Made by a program: the position numbers and the translations under genes. A DNA stretch of 64,000 nt from Mycobacterium sp. DL99. GTDB taxonomy: Bacteria > Actinomycetota > Actinomycetes > Mycobacteriales > Mycobacteriaceae. The notes under the pieces are model-generated. The model ran no database searches. It was not told where the DNA came from and saw only the letters and a list, made by a program, of their open reading frames with translations. Positions 26,874 through 35,977 of this stretch are shown here, piece by piece (the first letter of the stretch is position 1; the number at the start of each line of letters is the position of its first letter). Location of the stretch: assembly GCF_004762045.1 (NCBI RefSeq), contig NZ_SJOM01000007.1:4031451-4095450 (forward strand), in the 5' to 3' direction.

Positions 26874-27751
26874 CCACCACCCAAGATTCCCGCGTCGCAT
26901 CCTGGCGGCTGCTGTTGTCGAATCCGGTCACCGCGGTCAGCGCCGCGGTACTGCTGGCGGTGCTGATCGTCGCGGTATCCGCATCCTGGATCGCCCCGTA
27001 CGGCATCAACGACATCGACGTACCCAATGCGCTGCAGAGCCCCGGCACCGCGCACTGGTTCGGCACCGATGAGCTTGGCCGCGACGTGTTCTCACGTGTG
27101 CTGGTGGCGATCGCGGCCTCGCTTCGGGTCGCAGTGGTCTCCGTCGCGCTGGCCGCGGTGATCGGCGTGCTGGTCGGTGTGCTCGCCGGCTACCGGGGCG
27201 GGTGGATCGACACCGTGGTGATGCGCGTCGTCGACGTCATGTTCGCCTTCCCGGTGTTGCTGCTCGCGCTGGCGATCGTGGCGGTCCTCGGGCCCGGCAT
27301 CACCACCACGATGCTGGCCATCGGGATCGTCTACATCCCGATCTTCGCGCGGGTCGCCCGGGCGTCGGCGCTCGGCGTGCGGGTGGAGCCGTTCGTCGCG
27401 GTGTCGCGGAGCATGGGCACCGGTGACGGCTACATCCTGATCCGGCACATCCTGCCGAACATCGCCGGGCCGTTGATCGTTCAGCTGTCCCTGTCGTTGG
27501 CATTCGCGATCCTGGCCGAGGCCGCACTGTCGTTCCTCGGGCTGGGCATCCAACCGCCGCAGCCGTCACTGGGCCGGATGATCTTCGACGCTCAGGGATT
27601 TGTCACGCTGGCCTGGTGGATGGCGGTGTTCCCGGGCGCGGCGATCTTCGTGATGGTGTTGGCTTTCAACCTGTTCGGCGACGGGATGCGCGATGTGCTC
27701 GATCCGAAACAGCGCACTTCGATCGAGGCGAGAAGGGCAGGGCGCAAATGA
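26870..27751 (+). CDS. dppC: Peptide ABC transporter permease, DppC-type
   Basis: A 293-residue permease with the DppC/OppC pattern: an N-terminal helix, HWFGTDELGRDVFSRVLVA, VMRVVDVMFAFPVLLLALAI, and SFLGLGIQPPQPSLGRMI. Overlaps dppB (GTGA) and the ATPase gene (ATGA). Confidence 0.92.
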   Translation: MTTTQDSRVASWRLLLSNPVTAVSAAVLLAVLIVAVSASWIAPYGINDIDVPNALQSPGTAHWFGTDELGRDVFSRVLVAIAASLRVAVVSVALAAVIGVLVGVLAGYRGGWIDTVVMRVVDVMFAFPVLLLALAIVAVLGPGITTTMLAIGIVYIPIFARVARASALGVRVEPFVAVSRSMGTGDGYILIRHILPNIAGPLIVQLSLSLAFAILAEAALSFLGLGIQPPQPSLGRMIFDAQGFVTLAWWMAVFPGAAIFVMVLAFNLFGDGMRDVLDPKQRTSIEARRAGRK

Positions 27752-29313
27752 GCCAGCCGGTGCTGGGGGTCAACGATCTGCGAGTAGCGATCGGTCGCCG
27801 CGAGATCGTACGGGGTGTGGCCTTCGAGGTGCACCGTGAGCAGACCGTCGGCATCGTCGGTGAGTCCGGATCGGGTAAGTCGATGACGGTGCTGGCCGCC
27901 ACCGGCTTGTTGGACGCACCGGGTGCCGTGGTCATGGGCACCAGCACGTTGGCCGGCGGTTCCCAGTTGATCGGGGCGTCGGCGCGGGCGCTGCGCGCGG
28001 TGCACGGCAGCCGCGTCGGGTTCGTCTTCCAGGATCCCGGGACGTCGCTGAACCCTCTGCTGTCCCTGGAACGGCAGATCACCGAAACCCTTGAGACACA
28101 CCGCAAGATGACCCGGCGCCAGTCGCGGGTGCGGGCCGGTGAGCTGCTCGAGGCGGTCGGACTGTCCCCCGATCGGCTCGATGCGTACCCGCACCAACTG
28201 TCCGGCGGGCAGCGTCAGCGGGTGATGATCGCGATCGCCCTGGCCTGCGATCCGGAACTGCTCATCGCCGATGAACCGACGACCGCGCTCGACGTCACCA
28301 CCCAGGCCCAGATCATCGAGCTGGTGGCCGATCTGCAGCGGGATTTCGGAACTGCGGTGGTGTGGATCAGTCACGACCTCGGGGTCATCGGCCAGGTAGC
28401 CGATGAGGTGACCGTGCTGCGCGACGGCGAGGCCGTCGAACAGGCACCGATCCTCGAGGTCTTCGATCATCCCCAGCACGCCTACACCCGCGAGTTGCTG
28501 GCAGCCCGGCCGCTGCTCGACGGCGCCGGACCCGCACCCGCCCCGGCCGATACACCGGTTCTGTTGCACATCAACGAACTTGACGTGCGGTACGGATCGG
28601 TGCATGCCGTCAAGGACGTCTCGTTTCAGCTGCGACGCGCGACAACGCTGGGGATCGTCGGCGAATCAGGGTCGGGCAAGTCAACGGTGGCCGCCGCGCT
28701 CACCGGGCTGGCGGAGCCGTCGGCGGGTACCGCGACGCTGGACGGCGAGGACGTCTTCGCCGGCGGGCGCGCCCTGCGCCGGCGGATCAGCCTGGTGTTC
28801 CAGGATCCGTTCGCTTCACTCGATCCGCGGGCCCGGGTCAGCGCTGCGATCGGCGAACCGCTACGCGTGCACCGGTTGGCCACGGGGCGTCGGGCCCGCG
28901 CCGAGCGGGTGGCTGAGTTGCTCGAACTTGTGGGACTGCCAACAGATTTCGCGTCACGGTATCCGCACGAGCTGTCCGGCGGTCAGCGGCAGCGGGTCAG
29001 TATCGCCCGGGCGCTGGCCACCAAACCCGACGTGGTCATCCTCGACGAGTCGACGGCGTCCCTGGATGTGTCGGTGCAGTCACGGGTGCTGGACCTGTTG
29101 TCCGAGCTGCAGCGCGAGCTGGGATTGACCTACCTGTTCATCGCGCACGATCTGGCGGTGGTGCGCCGGATGTGTCACGACGTGCTGGTGATGCGGGCCG
29201 GCGAAGTCGTCGAGTACGGCCCGGCCACCGAACTGTTCACCGCACCTGAGCACTCCTACACGCGCACACTACTGGCCGCGGTTCCGCCCGCCAGACCGCG
29301 GCAGCGGGCCTGA
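27748..29313 (+). CDS. dppD: Peptide ABC transporter, fused double ATP-binding protein
   Basis: A 521-residue protein with two ABC ATPase domains in tandem. Domain 1: Walker A GESGSGKSMT, signature LSGGQRQRVMIAIAL, Walker B LLIADEPTTALD. Domain 2: GESGSGKSTV, LSGGQRQRVSIARAL, VVILDESTASLD. Each ends with the oligopeptide C-terminal region. The fusion replaces separate DppD and DppF, as known in mycobacterial dpp/opp operons. In domain 2 Walker B ends DES rather than DEP, a conservative change. Confidence 0.93.
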   Translation: MSQPVLGVNDLRVAIGRREIVRGVAFEVHREQTVGIVGESGSGKSMTVLAATGLLDAPGAVVMGTSTLAGGSQLIGASARALRAVHGSRVGFVFQDPGTSLNPLLSLERQITETLETHRKMTRRQSRVRAGELLEAVGLSPDRLDAYPHQLSGGQRQRVMIAIALACDPELLIADEPTTALDVTTQAQIIELVADLQRDFGTAVVWISHDLGVIGQVADEVTVLRDGEAVEQAPILEVFDHPQHAYTRELLAARPLLDGAGPAPAPADTPVLLHINELDVRYGSVHAVKDVSFQLRRATTLGIVGESGSGKSTVAAALTGLAEPSAGTATLDGEDVFAGGRALRRRISLVFQDPFASLDPRARVSAAIGEPLRVHRLATGRRARAERVAELLELVGLPTDFASRYPHELSGGQRQRVSIARALATKPDVVILDESTASLDVSVQSRVLDLLSELQRELGLTYLFIAHDLAVVRRMCHDVLVMRAGEVVEYGPATELFTAPEHSYTRTLLAAVPPARPRQRA

Positions 29314-29328
29314 CATCCTCAACCGGAT

Positions 29329-30141
29329 CTACTTGCGGATGCGGGCGATACCCATCAGATGGTTGGTCATGTCCCTGATGCCGGGGAGATGGCCACTGAG
29401 CCGAACCAAGCTCATCGCCGCCTGGTGGATCTCCTCATCGACGACCGGAAGCTCCTCCAGGGCAAATCCATTGGCACCTTCGATGGCGTGAGCCTCTGCG
29501 TCGGGCAAGCCTGCCGCTGCCATCTCCTGCAGGAGTTCTTCACCGGTGTGGAAATGGCCGCCCGGGAATCGGACGGTAGCAGGCGCGTCCCCGCGCTCCA
29601 GCAGTGCGATCAGCTCGGCGGGATATGTCGCACCCGTGAGATCGTCCCGCCCCAGGGTGTTGACGGTGTGGCAGGCGAACCGGGTGATTGCCGCCGCAAA
29701 CAGCCAGCCACCGGACCGTGCGACCCGTTTTGCCTCCCTCAGGCAATTGATCCGGATGTGTTGGGAAACAATGTGATACAGCGGACCGAACATCAGGACG
29801 ACGTCGAACGCATCATCCGGGAAGTTGAGGTCGCGAGCATCGCCGATCTCGGCGGTGAAGGTGCCGCAGCGGCGAGCAGTCGCCACATGGTCGGGTACCG
29901 GGTCGATCAGAACCACGTCATGCCCCTGCTCGGCGAGGGCGGCCGCATGGACACCCGTCGCACCCCCGATATCCAGAATCCTCGACCGTGGCGCGATCCG
30001 TGCGCCGACTAGTTCCTGGACACGCTCGAATTCCAACCGCCCCTGTGCCGATCGGGTTCGCAGCCGCTCGGATTCGGTGAACTGGTTGGTGTAGTAGGCC
30101 TGAATTCGCACGTCCAGATCCGGCTGATTCATCCTCGTCAC
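29329..30141 (-). CDS. Class I SAM-dependent methyltransferase
   Basis: A 270-residue methyltransferase: motif I ILDIGGATGVHAAALAEQGH, an acidic end of strand 2 (VVLIDPVPDH), the GDARDL segment, and DAFDVVLMFGPLYHI. The N-terminus (RIQAYYTNQFTESERL) is typical of small-molecule methyltransferases. Stands alone, convergent with dppD. Substrate unknown. Confidence 0.82.
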   Translation of the reverse strand: MTRMNQPDLDVRIQAYYTNQFTESERLRTRSAQGRLEFERVQELVGARIAPRSRILDIGGATGVHAAALAEQGHDVVLIDPVPDHVATARRCGTFTAEIGDARDLNFPDDAFDVVLMFGPLYHIVSQHIRINCLREAKRVARSGGWLFAAAITRFACHTVNTLGRDDLTGATYPAELIALLERGDAPATVRFPGGHFHTGEELLQEMAAAGLPDAEAHAIEGANGFALEELPVVDEEIHQAAMSLVRLSGHLPGIRDMTNHLMGIARIRK

Positions 30142-30222
30142 GATAACGATGTCGAATACCGGCCACCATTGATTTAAGCCACCCAGTCAGCCCCCGCCAG
30201 ACCGCGTGAGAAGGTGTGAGCC

Positions 30223-30963
30223 ATGACAGCTCTGGATGGAAAGGTCGCGTTGGTCACCGGTGCCTCATCGGGTCTCGGCGCGGCAGTGGCCCAATTGTTC
30301 GCCGCACGCGGCGCCTCGGTGTTTGGTGTCGCCCGCGACGCCGAGCGGATGGCGACAGTCTTCGAGGACGTGCCCGGCGGCGCATATGCCTCGGTGGACA
30401 TCTCCTCCTCGGAAGCCTGCCGGGACGCGGTGGCCCAGTGTGTCGAGAAGTTCGGCCGCCTCGACGCCCTGATCAACGTCGCGGGATTCCACCAGATGCG
30501 CCACACCGTCTCGGTCACCGATGAGGACTGGGACAAGGATCTCGCGGTCAACCTGAACGGTCCGTTCTTCCTGTGCCGGGCGGCCCTGCCCCATCTGCTG
30601 GAGGCCGGCGGCAACATCGTCAACGTCGCCTCCATCGCCGGAATCGAGGGCGAGGTCTACTCGGCCGGATACTGCGCGGCCAAGCACGGGCTCGTCGGCC
30701 TCACCCGTGCCCTGGCCATCGAGTTCACCTCGGAGCGTCTTCGCGTCAACGCGGTGTGCCCGGGCGGCATGCTCACCCCGCAGACCACCGAGTTCGCCGC
30801 ACCAGAGAACGCCGACTGGAACCTGATCATGAGGATCGCCGCGCCCCGCGGAATGATGGACGTGGCCGACGTCGCCAAGACCATCGCATTCCTGGCCAGT
30901 GACGACGCCGCCGCCGTGCACGGCGCGGTGTACATCGTCGACGCGGGCAAGACAGCGGGATGA
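30223..30963 (+). CDS. Short-chain dehydrogenase/reductase
   Basis: A 246-residue classical SDR: TGASSGLG, NVAGFHQM, the Ser in NVASIAGI, and YCAAKHGLV (Tyr/Lys). Its stop overlaps the start of the Cys-triplet protein gene (ATGA at 30960-30963). The link between the two products is unexplained. Confidence 0.86.
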   Translation: MTALDGKVALVTGASSGLGAAVAQLFAARGASVFGVARDAERMATVFEDVPGGAYASVDISSSEACRDAVAQCVEKFGRLDALINVAGFHQMRHTVSVTDEDWDKDLAVNLNGPFFLCRAALPHLLEAGGNIVNVASIAGIEGEVYSAGYCAAKHGLVGLTRALAIEFTSERLRVNAVCPGGMLTPQTTEFAAPENADWNLIMRIAAPRGMMDVADVAKTIAFLASDDAAAVHGAVYIVDAGKTAG

Positions 30964-31340
30964 GGACCACCACGCTCTCCCCCGCGACGCATCGCAGTGT
31001 GGCGGTGGCCGGATCGGCCGCCACTGCGGCCAGCGCGGCGGTGGCCGGATCGGCCGCGACCGTCACCAGTGTCGGAGTCGCAGGATCGGCGGCCACCGCG
31101 TCCAGCGCCGGGGTGGCCGGCTCGGCGGCGACGGCCGGCAGCGCCGCCGTATTCGGAAGCGCGCTCACCGTGCTGTCATTCGCGATGATGGGCTGTCTGG
31201 CCTGTATCGGCTGCTTCGCGTGCCTGCGGTGTGTGGGTTGCCTCGGCTGCGCCCGCTGCCGCGACTGCGTCGGCTGCGTGGGCTGCTACAACTGCTCAGG
31301 CCTGCGCAACGCGCGCGGCCTCCGCGATGTTCACGTGTGA
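30960..31340 (+). CDS. Two-part repeat protein: Ala/Gly/Ser 12-mers then a Cys-every-third-residue run
   Basis: A 126-residue protein that I do not recognise. Residues 14-73 are five 12-residue repeats of the form xxVAGSAATxxS (the fifth degenerate). Residues 79-112 contain 12 cysteines, one at every third position without interruption (GC LAC IGC FAC LRC ... YNC). The tail SGLRNARGLRDVHV is basic. A hydrophobic patch (VLSFAMMG) joins the halves. The protein-level repeats, third-position GC and the ATGA coupling to the SDR support a real gene. Metal binding, a cross-linked fibrous fold or a peptide precursor are all possible; none is shown. No signal peptide is obvious. Confidence 0.7.
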   Translation: MRTTTLSPATHRSVAVAGSAATAASAAVAGSAATVTSVGVAGSAATASSAGVAGSAATAGSAAVFGSALTVLSFAMMGCLACIGCFACLRCVGCLGCARCRDCVGCVGCYNCSGLRNARGLRDVHV

Positions 31341-31422
31341 ATCTTCTCGGCGCACGGTTCCTTCCGCGGCCCGACGCGCGCACGATAGGAGTGTCCGCCT
31401 GGTACGGCGAAGGGAGCGGACG

Positions 31423-31662
31423 ATGAAAGCCCACGTCGGCGATTTTCTGGTAGTCAAAGGCACCACCACCGACCAGCACGATCAGCACGCCGAGATCCTC
31501 GAGGTGCGCACCGAGGACGGATCTCCACCGTTTGTGGTGCGGTGGCTGGTCACCGGCCATGAAGCGACGGTCTATCCCGGCCCTGACGCGGTCGTGGTCT
31601 CGGCCGCCGAACACTCCCGTGCGGCCGAACGCGCAGCAGAGCGTCAAGGCCGCCGAGGCTAG
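31423..31662 (+). CDS. DUF1918-domain protein
   Basis: A 79-residue small beta-barrel-like protein (MKAHVGDFLVVKG, HAEILEVRTEDGSPPFVVRW, EATVYPGPDAVVV), typical of the actinobacterial DUF1918 family. The ATG at 31423 follows AGGGAGCGG; longer upstream frames are not supported. Function unknown. Its last bases overlap the end of the convergent universal stress protein gene. Confidence 0.85.
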   Translation: MKAHVGDFLVVKGTTTDQHDQHAEILEVRTEDGSPPFVVRWLVTGHEATVYPGPDAVVVSAAEHSRAAERAAERQGRRG

Positions 31663-32486
31663 CCGCCCGGAACCACCAGGACCGGACGGTAGGTGCGCTG
31701 CAGCGTCGCGGCAGCCACACTGCCCAGCAGCACCTTCTTCAGCGCCGACCGCCCGCGCGAGCCCACGACGACGACAGCGGCCCGTTGATCTTCGGCAAAG
31801 GCGACCAATGCGTCAGCGGTCGCTCCGGCGCCGGACCCGCGGAATCTGGGTACGAGATGCGCTGCCTGGGCTGCGGCAACGTCAACCGCGCCGCCGTCGT
31901 CCACCCCGACTGTGACCACCTCACGGGCCGGGAACAGGGCCCGGGCGGCACTCAGCGCTCGCTCGGAACCGGCTGAGCCGTCCACGCCGACCACGACCGG
32001 ACCCTCGGTCACCGCGTCGTATTCCGCCGAGAGCATGGTCTGGGACACCACCAGCACCGCACGGGGCGCGTGGTGCACCACGAGGTCCGAGACACTGCCG
32101 AGCTTCGAGTCGCTCGCACCGATCCCTCGGGCACCGACGATCAACACATCGGGTTCGAGTTGTTCGGCCACCTGCGCCAACCCCAGGCCCTCGCCCGCCC
32201 AGGTGCGCTTGACCTGCGGCTCGGGATTCCAGCCGGCCGCCCGCGCCAGGATGACGCCGGTGTCGACCAACCGTGCGGCCTCACCCTCGCTTTCGTGATC
32301 GACCAGATCGATCAACTCGTCGACATTGCGCGCCGAATGCCGCAGCCGGGCCCGTAACCCCTTGCTGCCGAACGGCGGCGTGCACAGATAGACGACCACC
32401 GCGTCGGCGGCCGGGAACAGTGCGGCGCCGCTGCGGATCGCCGCGTTGGCCGCCAGCGACCCGTCATAACCGAGCACTACCAACAT
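31659..32486 (-). CDS. Tandem universal stress protein
   Basis: A 275-residue protein with two USP domains. Each has the ATP-binding glycine motif: VGARGIGASDSKLGSVS in domain 1 and VGSRGRSALKKVLLGSVA in domain 2. The start at 32486 follows AAGGGGA and begins with the typical USP strand MLVVLGYDGS. Cytosolic ATP-binding stress or dormancy proteins of this type are numerous in mycobacteria. The specific signal is unknown. Confidence 0.88.
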   Translation of the reverse strand: MLVVLGYDGSLAANAAIRSGAALFPAADAVVVYLCTPPFGSKGLRARLRHSARNVDELIDLVDHESEGEAARLVDTGVILARAAGWNPEPQVKRTWAGEGLGLAQVAEQLEPDVLIVGARGIGASDSKLGSVSDLVVHHAPRAVLVVSQTMLSAEYDAVTEGPVVVGVDGSAGSERALSAARALFPAREVVTVGVDDGGAVDVAAAQAAHLVPRFRGSGAGATADALVAFAEDQRAAVVVVGSRGRSALKKVLLGSVAAATLQRTYRPVLVVPGG

Positions 32487-32660
32487 GTGTGTCCCCTTGT
32501 TCCGTTCGTGCATCCGATTCCAGACTAAAGGGCCGGTGGGGATATCCGACGCCACCGGCAAGTAGCGGAGCAGATTGGCGCGAAGGCTTCGCGCGCCGAG
32601 CAGGAAACAGGTAGCCGACTACCCTATCGAGCACCCGCGCCACGCGCGCACGCTTTGTTC

Positions 32661-34244
32661 ATGGACGCCACCGTCAACGGCTTGGCACACCTCGACGCTC
32701 CCATCGCTGTCACCCCCGCCGACATCGGGGCCGAACTTCGGGACCAGACGTTCAAGCGGTGGGTGTGGGGTGCGGCCGTGGTCAGCGCCGGGGGCGGCGG
32801 GATCGTCGGCGCCTTCCTGGCCTTCGCGGCGCCCATCGTGTTGAGCCCCGCGGACACCCATCGCCTGCTGATCCGCGGGGGCAGCGTGCTCATCGTGTTC
32901 CTGGCGGTGGCGGTTCCGGTGATGCTGCGGGTACGGCGGCGCCGGTTCGCCGCCAGCACGGCCTGGCTGAGCGAGGGGCGTACGCCCACCGCGGAGGAAC
33001 AGCGGATGACGCTGGGCGCCCCGGGTGAGGCGGTCCGGTTGTCCGCTGCGGTGTGGGGCGTCGGGGCGGTGATCTTCGGGTCACTGGCGCTCACTCAGCA
33101 GGTGTCCACCGCGGTGTACATCTTCAGCGTGGTGGCGCTGGGCGGCATTTCGACGAGCGCGGTGTGGTACCTGATCGTCGAACGGGTCATGCGGCCGGTG
33201 TCGGCACGGGCGCTCGACGGTGCCACCCCGGACCGACGATTCGGACCGACGATCGGGCGCCGGCTGGTGATGGCATGGCTCCTCGCGACGGGAGTTCCGT
33301 TGTTCGGCATCGCGGTGTTGGCGGCCAGCTATCTGGCCGACGTCGGCTTCCTGGCCGAGCGCACCTTCGCGGCCATCCTGATCCTGGTGGCGGTGGCGAT
33401 CGTGGTGGGTCTGTTCGCGATCCTGATCGCCATCCGGTCGGTGACCGACCGGGTCACCGCGCTGCGCCGCGCCCTGGCCCAGGTGCAGGCGGGCGACTTC
33501 AGCGCCCGGGTCGAGGTCGACGACGTCAGTGAAATCGGGCGGCTACAAGCCGGTTTCAACACCATGACGGCCGGCCTGGCCGAGCGTGAACGGATCCGCG
33601 ACACGTTCGGCACTTACGTGGATCGCGATGTGGCCGAACACATCCTGTGCGCCGCCGGATCGTTGGAAGCCCAGGAGATGGATGTCACCCTGATGTTCGT
33701 CGACGTGCGCGGATTCACCACACTCGCCGAGCGGCTGCGGCCCACCGAGGTGGTGACGACACTGAACCGGCTGTTCGAGCGGATCGTCCCGATCGTGCAC
33801 GACCACGGCGGCCACGTCGACAAATACGCGGGTGACGGGCTGATGGCGGTCTTCGGGGCGCCCCGGCGCCAGGACCGTCACGCTGATGACGCCTTCGGTG
33901 CCGCGCTGCAGATCGCCGACGCGGTGCACGAGGAGTTCAGCGGCAGCCTGACGGTCGGCGTGGGCCTGAACTCCGGACCGGTGGTAGCCGGAAATGTCGG
34001 TGGCGCAGGGCGTTTGGAATTCTCGGTGATCGGCGACGCGGTGAACGTCGCATCCCGGGTCGAGACCGCCACCCGCCAGACCGGCGACACCGTGCTGCTG
34101 ACCGCCGCCACGTTGAGTCAACTCACCGGGGACCGAGGCGATTTCGAGCCCCGGCCGGGGTTGGCGCTCAAGGGCAAGACCAATCCGGTCGCCGTGTACG
34201 CCCCCGTTTCAGCAAAGGCGCGCGTAGTGAAAACGGCCTCCTGA
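32661..34244 (+). CDS. Membrane adenylate cyclase with HAMP domain
   Basis: A 527-residue class III cyclase. Six transmembrane segments (about 34-60, 72-90, 128-145, 152-172, 202-226, 236-258) are followed by a HAMP domain (about 258-312) and the catalytic domain. Catalytic residues visible: metal Asp348 (FVDVRGFT), Lys388 and metal Asp392 (DKYAGDGLMAVFG), and the DAVNVASR segment with the transition-state Asn and Arg. This architecture matches mycobacterial Rv3645/Rv1318c-type cyclases. Convergent with the kinase gene. Confidence 0.9.
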   Translation: MDATVNGLAHLDAPIAVTPADIGAELRDQTFKRWVWGAAVVSAGGGGIVGAFLAFAAPIVLSPADTHRLLIRGGSVLIVFLAVAVPVMLRVRRRRFAASTAWLSEGRTPTAEEQRMTLGAPGEAVRLSAAVWGVGAVIFGSLALTQQVSTAVYIFSVVALGGISTSAVWYLIVERVMRPVSARALDGATPDRRFGPTIGRRLVMAWLLATGVPLFGIAVLAASYLADVGFLAERTFAAILILVAVAIVVGLFAILIAIRSVTDRVTALRRALAQVQAGDFSARVEVDDVSEIGRLQAGFNTMTAGLAERERIRDTFGTYVDRDVAEHILCAAGSLEAQEMDVTLMFVDVRGFTTLAERLRPTEVVTTLNRLFERIVPIVHDHGGHVDKYAGDGLMAVFGAPRRQDRHADDAFGAALQIADAVHEEFSGSLTVGVGLNSGPVVAGNVGGAGRLEFSVIGDAVNVASRVETATRQTGDTVLLTAATLSQLTGDRGDFEPRPGLALKGKTNPVAVYAPVSAKARVVKTAS

Positions 34245-34282
34245 CAGGGCTTTTCGTCGGCCGCATGTCACGCGGTCGCGTA

Positions 34283-35863
34283 TCAGCGCTCGCCGTATTC
34301 CAGTGGCGGTTCCGACGAATCGACCTTGCCGTAGCTGCTGATGGTGAGGCCGTCGGGCCCCACCTCATAGCGCGCACCGTCGGCGGGGTTGACGGCCACG
34401 AAGCCGTTGCCGGACCGTTCGACGGTGGGGATCTGGAGGTTGGCGCCGTCGCTGAGCCGCTCACCGCGGTAAGAGAAGCTGTCGGAGCCGGTCTGGCAGA
34501 TCACCGCCAGTGAGGACGCGGTCCGGATCACGGCGGCCGGGGTGCTACCCGCGGGGCACCGTGCGGTGTGGTCGACGAAGCCCTGGTCGTCGGTGCCGCT
34601 CACGTTGGCCGTCGCCGACCCTGCCGTGGTCGTGGTCGTGGTCGGCGCCTCGGATGTCGCGCTCGGCGGGGTCGGCGCGGTCAACGTCTCATGGGTGGAG
34701 GCGCCGTCGCCGCCGCTGGCCAGGACCGCGGCCAGCACAGCGGCGATCCCGAACAGGCCCACCGACACCAGGATCAAGGTGAGCTGGGCCCGGCTGAACC
34801 GCGGCTTGCGCGCCGGAGCCGGCGGTGCCTGTAGCGGGGGCGGCGGCGGTGGGTACGGCGTGTAGCCGGTGTGGTTCGGGTTGGGGTAGATCGACGAGAA
34901 CTCGCGGGTGCCCGGTGACGGCGGCTGAGGCTGCGGCTGCGGCTGCGGCTGCGGAGTGAGCCTCGGAGGGGCGGGTGCGGGCGCCGGAGTGGGCGGCAGC
35001 AGCGGCGGCGGTGCGGGAGCCGCACCGGAACCGGCCGCGTCGCGGGCGGCCTTGGCCAGTTCACCGGCGCTGGGATAGCGGTCGACGGCGTCCTTGGCCA
35101 TGCCCTTGGCCACGACGTCATCGAATGCACGCGGGATCCCGCGGCGCATGATGCTCGGCCGCGGCGCCGGGGAGAACATGTGGGCGCTCATCAACTGGCG
35201 CAGATCGCCCGTCTCGAACGGTGGCCGGCCGATCAGCATCTCGTAGAGCAGGCAGGTCAGGGCATACACGTCGGCGGCCGGTCCGACCGGGCCGCCGGAG
35301 AACCGCTCCGGCGCCATGTAGGCACTCGATCCGATCAGCACACCCGTCATCGTGACGCTGGCCTCGCCCCCGACGTGAGCGATGCCGAAGTCCACCAGGT
35401 AGGCGAAGTCATCGGCGGTGAGCAGGACGTTCTCCGGCTTGATGTCACGGTGCACCAGGCCGTCGGCATGCGCGGCGTCCAATGCCGCGGCCACCTGCGT
35501 GACGATCGCGGTGGCCCGCTCCGGGGACAGTGGGCCGTTGGTCCGCAGCAGCTCCTTGACGCTGGCGCCCTCGACCAGCCGCATGTCGATGTACAGCACG
35601 CCGTCGATCTCGCCGAAATCGTGCACCGGGATCACGTGCGGTTCCTGCAGCCGCGCCGCCACCCGGGACTCACGCCGGAACCGCTCCTGGAAGCTCGCGT
35701 CTGCCGCGATCTCGGTGCGCAGCAGCTTGACCGCCACCATGCGTTCCTTGACCGTGTCGTAGGCCCGGTACACCTCACCCATGCCACCGACACCGATCAG
35801 CGATTTCAGCTCGTAGGGTCCGAACCGGGTGCCGAGGCGCGAGGCACCAGGGGGCGGGGTCAT
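34283..35863 (-). CDS. Transmembrane Ser/Thr protein kinase, PknE/PknH-like
   Basis: A 526-residue receptor kinase. The kinase domain covers about residues 15-275: GVGGMGEVY glycine loop, Lys46 in VAVKLL, HRDIKPEN with catalytic Asp140, DFG at 158-160, and APERF. A Pro/Gln-rich juxtamembrane region (PQPQPQPQPP) leads to one transmembrane helix (about 375-395), a Thr-rich stalk and an outer domain with two Cys. Probably senses an envelope signal. Exact ortholog not determinable by eye. Confidence 0.9.
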   Translation of the reverse strand: MTPPPGASRLGTRFGPYELKSLIGVGGMGEVYRAYDTVKERMVAVKLLRTEIAADASFQERFRRESRVAARLQEPHVIPVHDFGEIDGVLYIDMRLVEGASVKELLRTNGPLSPERATAIVTQVAAALDAAHADGLVHRDIKPENVLLTADDFAYLVDFGIAHVGGEASVTMTGVLIGSSAYMAPERFSGGPVGPAADVYALTCLLYEMLIGRPPFETGDLRQLMSAHMFSPAPRPSIMRRGIPRAFDDVVAKGMAKDAVDRYPSAGELAKAARDAAGSGAAPAPPPLLPPTPAPAPAPPRLTPQPQPQPQPQPPSPGTREFSSIYPNPNHTGYTPYPPPPPPLQAPPAPARKPRFSRAQLTLILVSVGLFGIAAVLAAVLASGGDGASTHETLTAPTPPSATSEAPTTTTTTAGSATANVSGTDDQGFVDHTARCPAGSTPAAVIRTASSLAVICQTGSDSFSYRGERLSDGANLQIPTVERSGNGFVAVNPADGARYEVGPDGLTISSYGKVDSSEPPLEYGER

Positions 35864-35977
35864 TGCGCGATCCTTTCCGGTTGCACCAAGCCCCGGGTCG
35901 GGGCGGGCACGCGGTCGTCTCGGTGACGAGGATAGTTCGACCGCGGCCCGGCCCGCCGCGACTGGTGTCCGGAGGTG

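Noticed and set aside
30960..31340. RiPP precursor with biosynthetic cluster
   Set aside because: The Cys-rich half is suggestive, but no radical SAM, lanthionine synthetase, YcaO or dedicated peptidase gene is adjacent; retained only as a possibility.
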